Of a stretch of DNA of 46,942 nt, positions 35,002 to 44,093 are shown piece after piece; position 1 is the stretch's first letter; every line of letters starts with the position of its first letter. Source of the DNA: Fibrobacteraceae bacterium. Lineage in GTDB: Bacteria > Fibrobacterota > Fibrobacteria > Fibrobacterales > Fibrobacteraceae. The notes beneath the pieces were generated by a model, which had not been told where the DNA came from, searched no databases, and was given only the letters and a program-made list of their open reading frames with translations. Where the stretch lies: assembly GCA_017625775.1 (NCBI GenBank), contig JAGAKE010000007.1, forward strand, positions 1-46,942. The letters run 5' to 3'. The position numbers and the translations under genes are program-made.

Positions 35002-35523
35002 ATGGCACTTTTAAAAATTCTAACATACGGCAATAAAGTTCTTCGGGAAAAAAGCAAGCCTATTGAAAAAATAACACCCGAACTTGTAGAACTTGCTAAA
35101 GACATGCTAGAAACGATGTACGACGCTCCAGGATGCGGACTAGCTGCTCCACAAATCGGGAGAAACATTAGACTAGTGGTGATTGATACTTCTATTCCAG
35201 ACGAGGAAGAACCTAATCCATATATTATGTTTAATCCTGAATGGGAACCAGAAGCTGATTCAGAATCAGTCGTTCACGAAGAAGGCTGTCTTTCTCTTCC
35301 TGGAATTTGGGGTGACGTAACTCGTTCAAGCAAAATAAAAGTCCGCTACACTGATATCAACGGAAATCCACAAGAACTTTCTGGATGCGAAGGACTTTTC
35401 GCTCGTTGCGTGCAACACGAAACAGATCATTTGGAAGGACAATTATTCGTTGATAAAGTTTCGGCAGCTGATAGAGCTATGAACGCTTCTAAATTGAAAA
35501 AATTAGCAAAAGAAAATTCCTAA
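35002..35523 (+). CDS. def: Peptide deformylase
   Basis: A 173-residue metalloprotease-like enzyme that removes the formyl group from nascent proteins. The three signatures are present: GCGLAAPQIG (motif 1), EEGCLSLPG (motif 2, metal Cys) and QHETDHLEGQLF (motif 3, HExxH). The length is normal. It starts two bases after the yajC stop and is followed by a strong hairpin. Confidence 0.97.
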   Translation: MALLKILTYGNKVLREKSKPIEKITPELVELAKDMLETMYDAPGCGLAAPQIGRNIRLVVIDTSIPDEEEPNPYIMFNPEWEPEADSESVVHEEGCLSLPGIWGDVTRSSKIKVRYTDINGNPQELSGCEGLFARCVQHETDHLEGQLFVDKVSAADRAMNASKLKKLAKENS

Positions 35524-35540
35524 TTCCATTAAAACTTTCA

Positions 35541-35575
35541 ATTCCCCGCCAGCGTAGCTGGCGGGGAATTTTATT
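35541..35575 (+). terminator. Intrinsic terminator after def
   Basis: A perfect 13-bp stem (ATTCCCCGCCAGC and GCTGGCGGGGAAT) with loop GTA is followed by TTTATT. It ends the rpsP-to-def gene run. Confidence 0.92.
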
Positions 35576-35686
35576 ACAAAGTTTTTCACATTAGAATACG
35601 CATATCGAAATCTTTAAAACAAGCACAATTAAGACGTTTGCTATATTTACAAAACATTTCTTTCCACTTCCTTGGAGTTTTTTCTC

Positions 35687-36880
35687 ATGCAAAAAAATTT
35701 TCTTTTCTTCGTAATGATATTTGCATGGGCATTTTCAATAAATTTATTCGCCACTCCACAACAAGATTCCATCACAAACTTTACCCCAATACAACAAAAA
35801 ACAATAATCAAAAAAATTCAAGTTTGCCTTTTTGAAAATGAACCAAAGTTGTATGTACTCAAAGGAAAAGACACTCTTGAACTTACAGCCAAAAACAATC
35901 AAGTTTTCATTCACGAAGCAAAAAAAACAAAGCGCACAGCAACCCTTAAAATTTCACACTCTTTATTATCCATTTCAAAAACAAAAAAACTTTCTAGCCT
36001 TTACCCAGGAACCCTAATTATTTCTGCAAAAAATGGAAAATTAAAAGTCATCAATGATGTAGATATAGAAGAATACTTAAGAGGTGTAGTCCCATACGAA
36101 ATCGGAACATTAGACGAAGAACGATTTGAAGCATTAAAAGTTCAAGCAGTTGCAGCAAGAACTTATGCTTATCGCCATCTTGGAAGTCGGCAAGCACTTG
36201 GTTTTGATGTATATGCAGATACCCGCGATCAAGTTTACAATGGTCTCTCAAATGCAACTCCTTTAACAGATAAAGCCATTCAAGAAACAAAAGGCGAAAT
36301 ACTCGTTTACAATAATGAACCTATTCAAGCCTATTACCATTCTACATGTGCAGGGCATACAGAATCCACCATTGTTTGGAACCAGGAATCTCCAGCATAC
36401 CTTTCACCTCGCCCCGATCTAAAAAGCGATGGTTCACCCTGGTGTTCTGAATCCTCCTATATGAAATGGCAACGCACATTCAATTCCAAATCACTACCTG
36501 AATTATTCAAAAAAAATTTAAAAGAAGCAAATGTCAAAAATGCTAAATCATTTCATAAAGTAAAACATTTAATTATTGAAGATTATCACCCTAGCAAGCG
36601 CATCGCTATTCTTTCTGTAATTACGGACAAAGGAAACTTCACTGTTCGCGGCGATAAAATCCGATGGTTATTCAAGCAAGATGGCAAAATTCTTCCTTCT
36701 TCAGCATTTTCAATTCAGAAAAAAGGTTCTCAATGGATTCTCAACGGCTCTGGATTCGGCCACGGAATCGGCATGTGTCAAATGGGCGTTCGCGCTCGTG
36801 CTAAAGCAGGTCAAAAGTATAGGGAAATTTTAGAACATTACTATCCAGGCATCGAAATCAAACAGAGGCTTTATGAGTAA
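35687..36880 (+). CDS. SpoIID/LytB-domain protein
   Basis: The ATG at 35687 follows TTGGAG by ten bases; an in-frame TTG upstream is less likely. The protein has 397 residues, with a signal peptide ending NLFA. Near residue 120 the SpoIID fold starts: INDVDIEEYLRGVVPYEIG, ALKVQAVAARTYAYRHLG, AYYHSTCAGHTES and finally GSGFGHGIGMCQMGVRARA. SpoIID-type proteins cut denuded glycan strands of peptidoglycan or stimulate amidases, so a role in wall remodelling is inferred. The stop overlaps mtaB by eight bases. Confidence 0.9.
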   Translation: MQKNFLFFVMIFAWAFSINLFATPQQDSITNFTPIQQKTIIKKIQVCLFENEPKLYVLKGKDTLELTAKNNQVFIHEAKKTKRTATLKISHSLLSISKTKKLSSLYPGTLIISAKNGKLKVINDVDIEEYLRGVVPYEIGTLDEERFEALKVQAVAARTYAYRHLGSRQALGFDVYADTRDQVYNGLSNATPLTDKAIQETKGEILVYNNEPIQAYYHSTCAGHTESTIVWNQESPAYLSPRPDLKSDGSPWCSESSYMKWQRTFNSKSLPELFKKNLKEANVKNAKSFHKVKHLIIEDYHPSKRIAILSVITDKGNFTVRGDKIRWLFKQDGKILPSSAFSIQKKGSQWILNGSGFGHGIGMCQMGVRARAKAGQKYREILEHYYPGIEIKQRLYE

Positions 36881-38174
36881 AAAGATTTCCATTTTCAGTC
36901 AAGGATGTGCAGCTAATTTCGGAGATGGAGAACAAATCGCAAGACTTCTTGAATCAAGAGGGTATCAAACTACTTTTGGAAATTTAGATGCCGACGCTTT
37001 CTGTCTAAATGTTTGTACCGTTAAAGGAGAATCTACAGCACTTCAATTACTTCATAAAATTAAAGAAGCACATCCAACTGCTTTAATTCTTCTAACTGGT
37101 TGTATTCCACAAGAATTTGCAAAACAACTCATTACAGAACCAGAAAACATCTCCCTATTAAATCTGGATATTCTCCGAAAAGAACCCGAATTATTAGATC
37201 AGTGGCTTAATGGGAAACGCATACTAGGAAACTTAAAAGAACGAAGCTCTCGTTTTTTTTCGAAAGGCATTTCTCAAGAAACTCCACACATCGGCATTCT
37301 AAATATCAGCGACGGCTGCCTTGATGCCTGCTCCTTTTGTTCCACTAAATTAGTCAAAGGAAATCACCGAAGCGTCCCCCCAGAAAAAATTCTAGAAGAA
37401 GCTACACGCTATTTAAGCCAAGGCTGCAAAGAACTCTGGCTCACTGGACAAGACACTAGTTGTTATGGATTTGATATTGGCACCAACTTAGCTCAACTAG
37501 CAGGGCAAATTCTTTCAGAAAATTCTGGCGATTACAAAATCCGACTTGGAATGGGAAATCCAAGACATCTTGAACATTATTTAGACGAAATGCTTTCCGT
37601 TTATGAAGACGAACGAGTTTATAAATTCATTCACCTCCCAGTTCAAAGCGGAAGCGATTTGGTTTTAAAAAAAATGGGGCGCCGTCATGACGTTCAAACA
37701 TTTAGAACCTTAGCCCAAGCCTTTACAAATAAATTTCCCTACTTCACTTTAAGCACAGATATCATTGTCGGATTCCCTGGCGAAACAGAAAAAGACTTTG
37801 AAGACACTTGCAGTCTCATTGAAGAATTACGTCCCACCATTTGCAATATCACAAGATTCGTTCCTCGAGCAGGCACGCTTGCAGCCAAATTTTCCGAAAA
37901 AGTTTCTGGCAAAGAACAACACCATCGTTCTGCTGCACTCAGCGCCTTATTTCAAAAAATTGCACTTCAAAACAACCAAAAACGCGTCGGTCAAATTTCA
38001 CGAGTTCTTACTGAAAAAAAAGGGCATAGAAACGGCACTTACATAGCTCGCGACGAAGCTTACCGGCCCGTAGCTTTACAAGGAAATTACGCGCCAGGAA
38101 AGTGGTTAGATGTTGAAATAGATTCTGCCGAAACCTTTGCTCTTCGCGGAAAAGAAATTACAAATAAATTATAA
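36873..38174 (+). CDS. mtaB: Radical-SAM tRNA methylthiotransferase, MtaB/CDKAL1 type
   Basis: A 433-residue methylthiotransferase. The N-terminal cluster ligands are in SQGCAANFGDGEQ, LNVCTVKG and LTGCIPQE; the radical-SAM triad is GCLDACSFCSTKL; and a TRAM-like domain ends the protein. NVCTVKGEST and TGQDTSCYGFDIGTNLAQL resemble the archaeal/eukaryotic e-MtaB (CDKAL1) signatures rather than bacterial MiaB, RimO or MtaB. Such enzymes convert t6A37 of tRNA to ms2t6A. It overlaps the SpoIID-like gene by eight bases. TrmO elsewhere in the window also acts on t6A37. Confidence 0.88.
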   Translation: MSKKISIFSQGCAANFGDGEQIARLLESRGYQTTFGNLDADAFCLNVCTVKGESTALQLLHKIKEAHPTALILLTGCIPQEFAKQLITEPENISLLNLDILRKEPELLDQWLNGKRILGNLKERSSRFFSKGISQETPHIGILNISDGCLDACSFCSTKLVKGNHRSVPPEKILEEATRYLSQGCKELWLTGQDTSCYGFDIGTNLAQLAGQILSENSGDYKIRLGMGNPRHLEHYLDEMLSVYEDERVYKFIHLPVQSGSDLVLKKMGRRHDVQTFRTLAQAFTNKFPYFTLSTDIIVGFPGETEKDFEDTCSLIEELRPTICNITRFVPRAGTLAAKFSEKVSGKEQHHRSAALSALFQKIALQNNQKRVGQISRVLTEKKGHRNGTYIARDEAYRPVALQGNYAPGKWLDVEIDSAETFALRGKEITNKL

Positions 38175-38204
38175 GAATAAGAATTTACTCAAAATCTTTT
38201 TGTG

Positions 38205-38312
38205 CGTTCCGGCAGTACGCTGCCGTCGGGCTTTTGCCGTATGATTTTTGTAAAAACATTCATTCCCTAGTTTTACAAAAATCTCGGTTCAAACGGCCAC
38301 AAGCCGTTCGAA
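38205..38312. repeat. Cluster of three hairpins between convergent genes
   Basis: Three inverted repeats: CGGCAG-TACG-CTGCCG (38210-38225), a 13-bp AT stem with a 15-base loop (38243-38255 with 38271-38283), and AACGGC-CACAA-GCCGTT (core 38292-38308, extended with one mismatch to 38312). They fill the gap between mtaB and the Dus gene. The first and third are G+C-rich. It could be a bidirectional terminator or a non-autonomous repeat. Confidence 0.6.
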
Positions 38313-38330
38313 GTGTTCCACCTACAATCC

Positions 38331-39413
38331 CTAACGCTTAAATTGTCTTTCAAAAATAATTTCTTCGGAAGATTTTCCATTCAAATTCAATAAACGCTCA
38401 GGCTCAAAATAATAACCATCACACTCTGATTCCATAAACATTTTAGCTCTTTCCATAAACGCGTCCACACTCTGACTCACTAACAAATCTTGTCTAAAAT
38501 TAGGAAGCGATGGAGAAAATCCTTTACAAAGCCGTGCAGCTAATTGCTTGAGCCTACCAAGTGCACCTTCTGGGAAAGCTCCTATTTCTATCATCAAATC
38601 ATAATACCGGAAAAAAGTTTGAACAACCTCTCTAGCAGAAATTGGAGAAACTTCTTTCCCGTCACAAAGCGAAGCAATCTGCCCAAAAAGCCAAGGATTA
38701 TGGAGCGCACCTCTACCAATCGCCACACCAGCAACTGGGTAGCGATTCATCACCTCTATCGCCCCTAATGCACTCACTACATCTCCATTTCCAATCACAG
38801 GAATTTTTGCTTGAGAAGCTACTTCTCCTATTTTTTCCCAATCTGCAAATCCATTATAACCTTGAACTCGTGTTCGTCCATGAACTGTCAGCCAATGAAT
38901 TCCCTCACCTTCAGCAATAGCCAAAGTTTCCATCACATTAATACTTTCTTCGTCCCAACCCAGGCGGCATTTCAATGTCAAAGGAAGTCGAATAACCCTT
39001 CGAACTTCTGCAATAATTTTCCTCAAACGAGGCAAATCCTTAAGCAAACCAGCACCGCCACCTTTGCCTGCGACCTTAGGCACTGGACAACCTGCATTGA
39101 TTTCAATAAAATCAGGAGAAAGCGTTTCTATCATCGCCGCCGCATTAGCCATGCGTTCTGGATCTCTTCCAAAAATTTGTATTCCAAAGGGGCGTTCTTC
39201 CTGAGAAAATGATGCTTGCTTTCGATTTTTTAAAGAAAAAGGATCGCAACCATCGGTAGATATAAATTCAGAGACTAGTATGCCCATTCTATCCTGAGAA
39301 AGTTCTCGAATCAAACGCCGAAAAGGCGGGTCTGTGACTCCAGCCATTGGACTCAAAACGGTTGGATATTTCACAAATCCATTAGGTAAACTCAATTTTT
39401 TTGAGTAATTCAC
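38331..39413 (-). CDS. tRNA-dihydrouridine synthase (DusB-like)
   Basis: I start this at GTG 39413, which follows GAAGGTGG by six bases, giving 360 residues; no good ATG exists before the conserved part. The flavin barrel starts KYPTVLSPMAGVTDPPFR. GCPVPKVAGKGGGAGLL contains the catalytic Cys, and KCRLGWDEE and VHGRTRVQGYNGFADW are Dus signatures; VIGNGDV follows. It reduces uridine to dihydrouridine in tRNA with NADPH and FMN. The DusB subgroup is my best guess. It is divergent from the HU-family gene, with starts 75 bases apart. Confidence 0.93.
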   Translation of the reverse strand: MNYSKKLSLPNGFVKYPTVLSPMAGVTDPPFRRLIRELSQDRMGILVSEFISTDGCDPFSLKNRKQASFSQEERPFGIQIFGRDPERMANAAAMIETLSPDFIEINAGCPVPKVAGKGGGAGLLKDLPRLRKIIAEVRRVIRLPLTLKCRLGWDEESINVMETLAIAEGEGIHWLTVHGRTRVQGYNGFADWEKIGEVASQAKIPVIGNGDVVSALGAIEVMNRYPVAGVAIGRGALHNPWLFGQIASLCDGKEVSPISAREVVQTFFRYYDLMIEIGAFPEGALGRLKQLAARLCKGFSPSLPNFRQDLLVSQSVDAFMERAKMFMESECDGYYFEPERLLNLNGKSSEEIIFERQFKR

Positions 39414-39487
39414 AATTATCCACCTTCTATCCCCAGCATTTGAGGAAAAAAATCTCTTATTTTTCAGCCAAAAATAAAATTTCTCAA

Positions 39488-39856
39488 ATGGAAACCTATA
39501 TTTATGTCGTGGCAAATATCACTAAACAAGACTTAATTCAAGAAATAGCAAAGTCAACTGGCTTTATCCGTACGGATATTAAAAAAGCCGTTGAAGAATT
39601 TTTAAGTATTGTTGGCGAATCTTTACAACAAAATAAGACTATTGAAATTCGTGGATTCGGTACTTTTTCCTGCAAAGAACGCAAAGCTCGCCCGGCACGC
39701 AATCCTCGCACTGGAAAAGAAGTGCTACTTGATAATCGTTTGGTTCCTACTTTTAAATTTTCATCAGACATCAAATCTCGCATTAATCAACACGACATTC
39801 CTTCCCTTTTAGAAGAATTTTCTGAAATAGAAGAATTAGTTGAAGAATCTCTCTAA
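39488..39856 (+). CDS. HU/IHF family DNA-binding protein
   Basis: About 122 residues from ATG 39488; the GTG at 39509 (MANITKQDLI) is an equally possible start and matches family N-termini better. The fold is typical: KQDLIQEIAKSTGF helices, then IEIRGFGTFSCKERKARPARNPRTGK, the DNA-binding arm with its conserved Pro. The last 20 residues are an acidic extension not usual for HU. It bends DNA and compacts the nucleoid. It is a single gene with no IHF partner here. Confidence 0.93.
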   Translation: METYIYVVANITKQDLIQEIAKSTGFIRTDIKKAVEEFLSIVGESLQQNKTIEIRGFGTFSCKERKARPARNPRTGKEVLLDNRLVPTFKFSSDIKSRINQHDIPSLLEEFSEIEELVEESL

Positions 39857-39881
39857 ATTTTACTACAAAAATTTGATTCCG

Positions 39882-40604
39882 TTATTTTGGGGAAATTCCC
39901 AATTTTTCAAAATCTTCTGCTGTACAAAATCTCCATTCTCCTTGACCTACAGAAGCAGAGACCATGTCTAAATTTCCTATAGCTATGCGTTCTAATCCTT
40001 CTACGTGATTTCCTACCGCGGCAAACATGCGTCGTACTTGATGATACAATCCTTCCGTTATTTCAATTTCTACCGTTTTGTCATCTAATTTAACTAAAGA
40101 CTTCGCTTGAACTGAATGCTTTTCATTTTTCAGCATCATAGGCTTCATCAACGCAATTTCAGCATCATTTTCTAATGGGCGAGCTAAACTTACTCGATAA
40201 CGCTTTTTCAATCCTTTTTTAGGACTTTCTAAAGTATGAATAAAATTTCCCTGATTTGAAAAACAAATTAGACCTGAAGTATCCACATCTAATCTTCCAA
40301 CCAATCGAACTTCCATTCCTTGAAACCTAGAAGGCAATAAAGAATAAACGGATTCATGATGCGCTGGTCTTGCACTGCATTCATAGCCTAAAGGCTTATT
40401 TAAAATTCCATAAATTTCAGTAATTGTCGGAACCTCTTCGCCATTCACTGTAATATAATCCGGACGTTTTTCAAACTCTAAAAATGGGTCTTCAAGTGTT
40501 TCTCCTTGGTATTCCACTAAGCCCATTCGCACTAAAGCACGACATTCTTTTCTAGAACCAAAACCAATAGAGGCAAGCAAACGTTCAAGAGTAAGACTAG
40601 GCAT
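39882..40604 (-). CDS. 16S/23S rRNA pseudouridine synthase, RsuA/RluB family
   Basis: The start at ATG 40604 has GGAGG four bases upstream, giving 240 residues; an adjacent ATG at 40607 is possible. An S4 domain opens the protein (LERLLASIGFGSRKECRALV), then the family catalytic motif VGRLDVDTSGLICFSN holds the active Asp. TEGLYHQVRRMFAAVGNHV is the RsuA/RluB/E/F signature. It isomerises uridine in rRNA. RsuA is the nearest type by length. The start overlaps the stop of the membrane protein upstream, so it is coupled to the envelope operon. Confidence 0.92.
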   Translation of the reverse strand: MPSLTLERLLASIGFGSRKECRALVRMGLVEYQGETLEDPFLEFEKRPDYITVNGEEVPTITEIYGILNKPLGYECSARPAHHESVYSLLPSRFQGMEVRLVGRLDVDTSGLICFSNQGNFIHTLESPKKGLKKRYRVSLARPLENDAEIALMKPMMLKNEKHSVQAKSLVKLDDKTVEIEITEGLYHQVRRMFAAVGNHVEGLERIAIGNLDMVSASVGQGEWRFCTAEDFEKLGISPK

Positions 40605-41434
40605 CATTCCTCCGAAAGAAAATTTAAAATCTTTGTTCTCCACCAAGAAAGAGGCATTTCTTCTGGAGACTTTAGGTATTGTCTTTTTAAAATTCTATAC
40701 AAAACAAATATCTTAAGTGCGTGGCTACCAGCTACAATAAGTGCGCATAAAATTCTAAACAAATTTACTTTTGCAATACAATGTCCTTTGATTTGAAATG
40801 GAGTATTTCCGCACCAATCCCAATGAACAGTCCACCCTTGAAGTTGCGGAAATACACTCGGAATGCCAGCAGCTATCGCTGCAAGCATTCCAGTTTCCGC
40901 GGGCTGACGCCCGCGGAAACCAGCTATATACGAATTTTCAAATTTCACTTTAAAAATTTTCAAAACACGCCCTAAACTATCTACACAGGCTTTCCATATT
41001 TTAGAAACCATTCTCGGTTGAAGTAATATGGTAAAAAAATCTCGTTCCGAAAATTCTTTTTTTAATTCTTTTGTTTCTTCTAAAGAATCTAAACTCTGTT
41101 CTTCAAAAGCATTATCGTTCTCTTGACTTTTTTCTGACTTGTTTTTTTTCGAAGGTTCCGAAAGATTCTCCCTTTTTTGGGGAGCACTCTTTTTTGTTTC
41201 TTTTAAAGGTTCACTAGGCTTTGATTCTTCAGTATTTGATTCATGTGCAACATCATCTACTTTTTCTTCTTTTTTAAAAAAATAGAGTTTCTTTTTAAAC
41301 GTCTTGTGATATCGAAAAAAATGCAATTCAGTACAAATTAATTCTAATGAACCATCAAAATCAATTCGCAATCGCCAAGGAAAAAGAAGAATGGCAGCTG
41401 CCAAAATTATAATAACAACTGCCACGATCCACAT
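40604..41434 (-). CDS. Unrecognised membrane protein (DUF2953-like)
   Basis: A 276-residue protein with one N-terminal membrane helix (VAVVIIILAAAILLFPW). A charged, Lys/Glu/Ser-rich linker spans residues about 55-125. A C-terminal part includes FRGRQPAETGMLAAIAAGI and a second hydrophobic stretch near 240. The layout and the RG..PAETG block resemble DUF2953-type proteins of unknown function. It starts where mlaC ends and overlaps the next gene by one base. A perfect palindrome (40893-40920) sits in its coding sequence. Confidence 0.65.
   Translation of the reverse strand: MWIVAVVIIILAAAILLFPWRLRIDFDGSLELICTELHFFRYHKTFKKKLYFFKKEEKVDDVAHESNTEESKPSEPLKETKKSAPQKRENLSEPSKKNKSEKSQENDNAFEEQSLDSLEETKELKKEFSERDFFTILLQPRMVSKIWKACVDSLGRVLKIFKVKFENSYIAGFRGRQPAETGMLAAIAAGIPSVFPQLQGWTVHWDWCGNTPFQIKGHCIAKVNLFRILCALIVAGSHALKIFVLYRILKRQYLKSPEEMPLSWWRTKILNFLSEE
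40893..40920. repeat. Perfect 12-bp palindrome inside a coding sequence
   Basis: GTTTCCGCGGGC (40893-40904) and GCCCGCGGAAAC (40909-40920) flank TGAC. It encodes part of FRGRQPAET in the membrane protein. The G+C content is far above the surrounding gene. Confidence 0.85.
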
Positions 41435-42012
41435 TATTCAGATTGATCCGCTTTATTTTTTACAATGGTAATTAATTCTTCAAAAGATTTTGTTTGAAGA
41501 ATTTGAGAAAACTGTTCTCGGTAATTTCTGGCCGTTGACAAATCATCTATAACCAAATCCCAAGCTTTCCAAACCCCATTTACTAAAGTCATTTTATATT
41601 CTAAAACGGCTTCTTTTCCTTTATACCAAGTATGCGCTACCACACGAGCCTCATCAGTTCCTTTCATTTTCGCTGGTTCATAAACCGTAGAATCTGCACG
41701 ATACACTTCTAAACGCTTGGCACTTGAATTACGCACCATTCGTTCAAATTCAAACGTAAATTTTTCCAAATTTTCTGGTGTTTGTTCTTTCCAAACTTTG
41801 GTTGGAAGTGATTTTTTTGCCAATCCTTTGAAATCAAAAGAATCATTCAACAAATTCTGCATCTTTGTTTTTTCAGCTACTGTTGCATTTTTCTTTTTCA
41901 ATAATGCCTGTAGCTCAGCATCTTTTTTTCGAATAGCTTGCACTGGATCTTCTGCAGCAAATAATGCAGATACAGACAAACAAAAAGTCAATAAAAAAAT
42001 TAACGTTTTCAT
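41434..42012 (-). CDS. mlaC: MlaC/Ttg2D-like periplasmic phospholipid-transport protein
   Basis: A 192-residue protein with a signal peptide (ending ALFAA). It matches MlaC (Tol-tolerance Ttg2D): FDFKGLAKKSLPTKVWK, then FTFEFERMVRNSSAKRLEVY and VNGVWKAWDLVIDDLSTARNYREQFSQIL are classic blocks. MlaC shuttles phospholipids between the outer-membrane MlaA and the inner-membrane MlaFEDB complex. No mlaFED lies in the window; the neighbours are a TolC-type gene 12 bases upstream and a membrane protein overlapping by one base. Confidence 0.9.
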   Translation of the reverse strand: MKTLIFLLTFCLSVSALFAAEDPVQAIRKKDAELQALLKKKNATVAEKTKMQNLLNDSFDFKGLAKKSLPTKVWKEQTPENLEKFTFEFERMVRNSSAKRLEVYRADSTVYEPAKMKGTDEARVVAHTWYKGKEAVLEYKMTLVNGVWKAWDLVIDDLSTARNYREQFSQILQTKSFEELITIVKNKADQSE

Positions 42013-42024
42013 TCTAACTCCTTA

Positions 42025-43386
42025 TCAGTTTTGCTGAAGGGAACGATAATCAGAAAGATGCATTCCCATTCTAGCTATTAATTCAGCAATTGCAATGTTA
42101 TATTTGCAAATAGCCATGTAATAATCCTTCTTCAAATTTACATTTTGCGTGTAAGCAGAAATCAAATCAGAGGCTTTTGAAGGGTCTAAATCATATTGCA
42201 TTGCAGCCCCTTTTAAAATCGCGTCCGAGGCCCGAAGGCTCTCTTTCAAAGCATCCATTTTTTCCTTCATTGCAACCGTTTTATGATATTGTTCTTCCGC
42301 CAACAGAACGGAACCCTCGGCCGCATAATTTTCTTTCATTTTCAAAGCTCTGTATTCTAAACGAGATTTACGAACTTTTTCCCAATCCTTCCAAAAATTC
42401 AAACGATATCGCAAACCGATTCCCAAAGATCCTGAAATGTGATTCACTGCATCTTGTGCAAAGGCATTCTTCTGAAACGCAGAACGATTCGATGCCCAAG
42501 ATTTAACATACGAAAATTCCCCCATGATAAAAAACTCTGGTGCTAATTTTGCCTTAGCCAAATCCATTTGATAGGCTTTTGCATCTAACCCATACTGCAA
42601 GCGCTTTAAATCAGGGTGGTAAGTCAATGTCAAATTTCGAACATCTTCTAAAGAAGGCATTTGTTCTTCTCGAACTACGAGCACAGAATCTTCACTTACA
42701 AACGTTTCGTCTGGAGCTAAACCCAATGAAAAACGAATAGCCAGCATCACTTGTTTTATGCCACTTTGAGCGTCTGCAACGCCTTCTGTTACAACATGCA
42801 TCCCTGCCTTTAGCTTCAACAAATCCATTTGAGAAACACTCTCATCGTCTTCGTCTAAAGCCTCTTCTAATTTTTCATAAGCTCGATCTACTTGTTTTTG
42901 AGCATCCATCGCTAAACGATTCATTTCTAGAGCAAGCAAATAATTGTAGTAATAGCTTTGAAGTTCTACTTCTTTTTTTAGTTCTTTAGAAGCTATATCC
43001 ATTTCTTTTTGTCTGATATCAGCTGTTAAAGCTTTTTTCCCAATTTTATATTGACCAACATTCAATGGCTGGAGTGCTTGAATTTCTGTTCCCCAAAAAG
43101 GCCCTAATTCTGTAAAATCCCAAGCATCTACCGTATCTCCCCAATCATCAACTGTTTTTTTTAGGCCAGGAGCTGGACCAACCATCATAGAAATAGAAAA
43201 CTTTGGAAGAATCACCTCAGAAAATAGACTTTCAGATTCTAATTTTTTTTCTTCCACTGAAAAGCGTTCTTCAGCAAGACGAGGGTCATGGCTCATTCCT
43301 TTTTCTACAAAATGAAGACAATCATAGCGAACTTCTGCCGCAGAAAGCCAAGATACACAGAAAAGGAATAAGAAAACCAATTTCAT
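42025..43386 (-). CDS. TolC-family outer-membrane protein
   Basis: A 453-residue protein with a signal peptide (ending SWLSAAE). The rest is predominantly long alpha-helices with beta segments, including LQPLNVGQYKIGKKALTADI and LEYRALKMKENYAAEGSVLLAEEQYHK, the pattern of OEP repeats. TolC-type proteins form a trimeric channel for efflux or type I export. No membrane-fusion protein or inner pump is adjacent. It overlaps the lytic transglycosylase gene by four bases. Confidence 0.88.
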   Translation of the reverse strand: MKLVFLFLFCVSWLSAAEVRYDCLHFVEKGMSHDPRLAEERFSVEEKKLESESLFSEVILPKFSISMMVGPAPGLKKTVDDWGDTVDAWDFTELGPFWGTEIQALQPLNVGQYKIGKKALTADIRQKEMDIASKELKKEVELQSYYYNYLLALEMNRLAMDAQKQVDRAYEKLEEALDEDDESVSQMDLLKLKAGMHVVTEGVADAQSGIKQVMLAIRFSLGLAPDETFVSEDSVLVVREEQMPSLEDVRNLTLTYHPDLKRLQYGLDAKAYQMDLAKAKLAPEFFIMGEFSYVKSWASNRSAFQKNAFAQDAVNHISGSLGIGLRYRLNFWKDWEKVRKSRLEYRALKMKENYAAEGSVLLAEEQYHKTVAMKEKMDALKESLRASDAILKGAAMQYDLDPSKASDLISAYTQNVNLKKDYYMAICKYNIAIAELIARMGMHLSDYRSLQQN

Positions 43387-44093
43387 CGCGTAAAATCTAG
43401 AAAAATCGAATCAGATACCAAGGTTCTATATCGGGAAATAATGCCTTCATAATACTTTGTTGGCAGGTCTTTTCCTGAGGCAAGCAATCGATCAACTTTT
43501 CCATGTCCAATATTATATGCAATTAAGGCAGCTTTTACATTTCCTTGATAACGTCCAATCAAACGCATTAAATACGCGGTACCTAACACTACATTAACCT
43601 CAGGACGCATCAAATCTTCTTCTGACTCAAGAATGATCCCAAATTTTTTGCCTAGAGAAGCAGCGGTTTCCATTTTCAATTGCATCAACCCATAAGCGCC
43701 CGATTCAGCCCCCGATTGATAACGACCACGAATAGTAGGATTGCCACGGCTTTCTTGAGAAACAATCGCCAAAATCAACAAAGGGTCTATATCATACAAA
43801 CCTGAAATCTGCCAAATTTTCTCTGTTAATTTTATTCTAGTTTCTTTTGAAATTTTATTTTCAGCCATTTTCGTTAAAGCTTTATCTATTTTAAAATAAT
43901 CAAGAGTCCATTCTCCATATTTTTCTAATTCTTGATTTTTTTCAATTAACCCCTCAATCTCTGTATTCAATGTTTCAATTTTTTTAGTGTTTTGATAATA
44001 ATGATACCCAAAATAAACAAACCCCATTACGCCTACTCCAAAAAGCAACAACGCAAGCAACAAAGGAACTTTAAGGGCTTTCTTATTTTTCAC
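43383..44093 (-). CDS. Membrane-anchored lytic transglycosylase (SLT domain)
   Basis: A 236-residue protein: one N-terminal membrane helix (VPLLLALLLFGVGVMGFVYF), a coiled-coil stretch (KIETLNTEIEGLIEKNQELE), then an SLT domain from residue about 100. ILAIVSQESRGNP contains the catalytic Glu, SGAYGLMQL is the second signature, and AYNIGHGKVDRLL the third. It cleaves peptidoglycan between MurNAc and GlcNAc with 1,6-anhydro formation, probably on the periplasmic face. It overlaps both neighbours. Confidence 0.92.
   Translation of the reverse strand: MKNKKALKVPLLLALLLFGVGVMGFVYFGYHYYQNTKKIETLNTEIEGLIEKNQELEKYGEWTLDYFKIDKALTKMAENKISKETRIKLTEKIWQISGLYDIDPLLILAIVSQESRGNPTIRGRYQSGAESGAYGLMQLKMETAASLGKKFGIILESEEDLMRPEVNVVLGTAYLMRLIGRYQGNVKAALIAYNIGHGKVDRLLASGKDLPTKYYEGIISRYRTLVSDSIFLDFTR

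Noticed and set aside
39414..39515. Longer N-terminus of the dihydrouridine synthase
   Set aside because: It runs into the divergent HU gene and has no ribosome binding site, whereas GTG 39413 has a good one.
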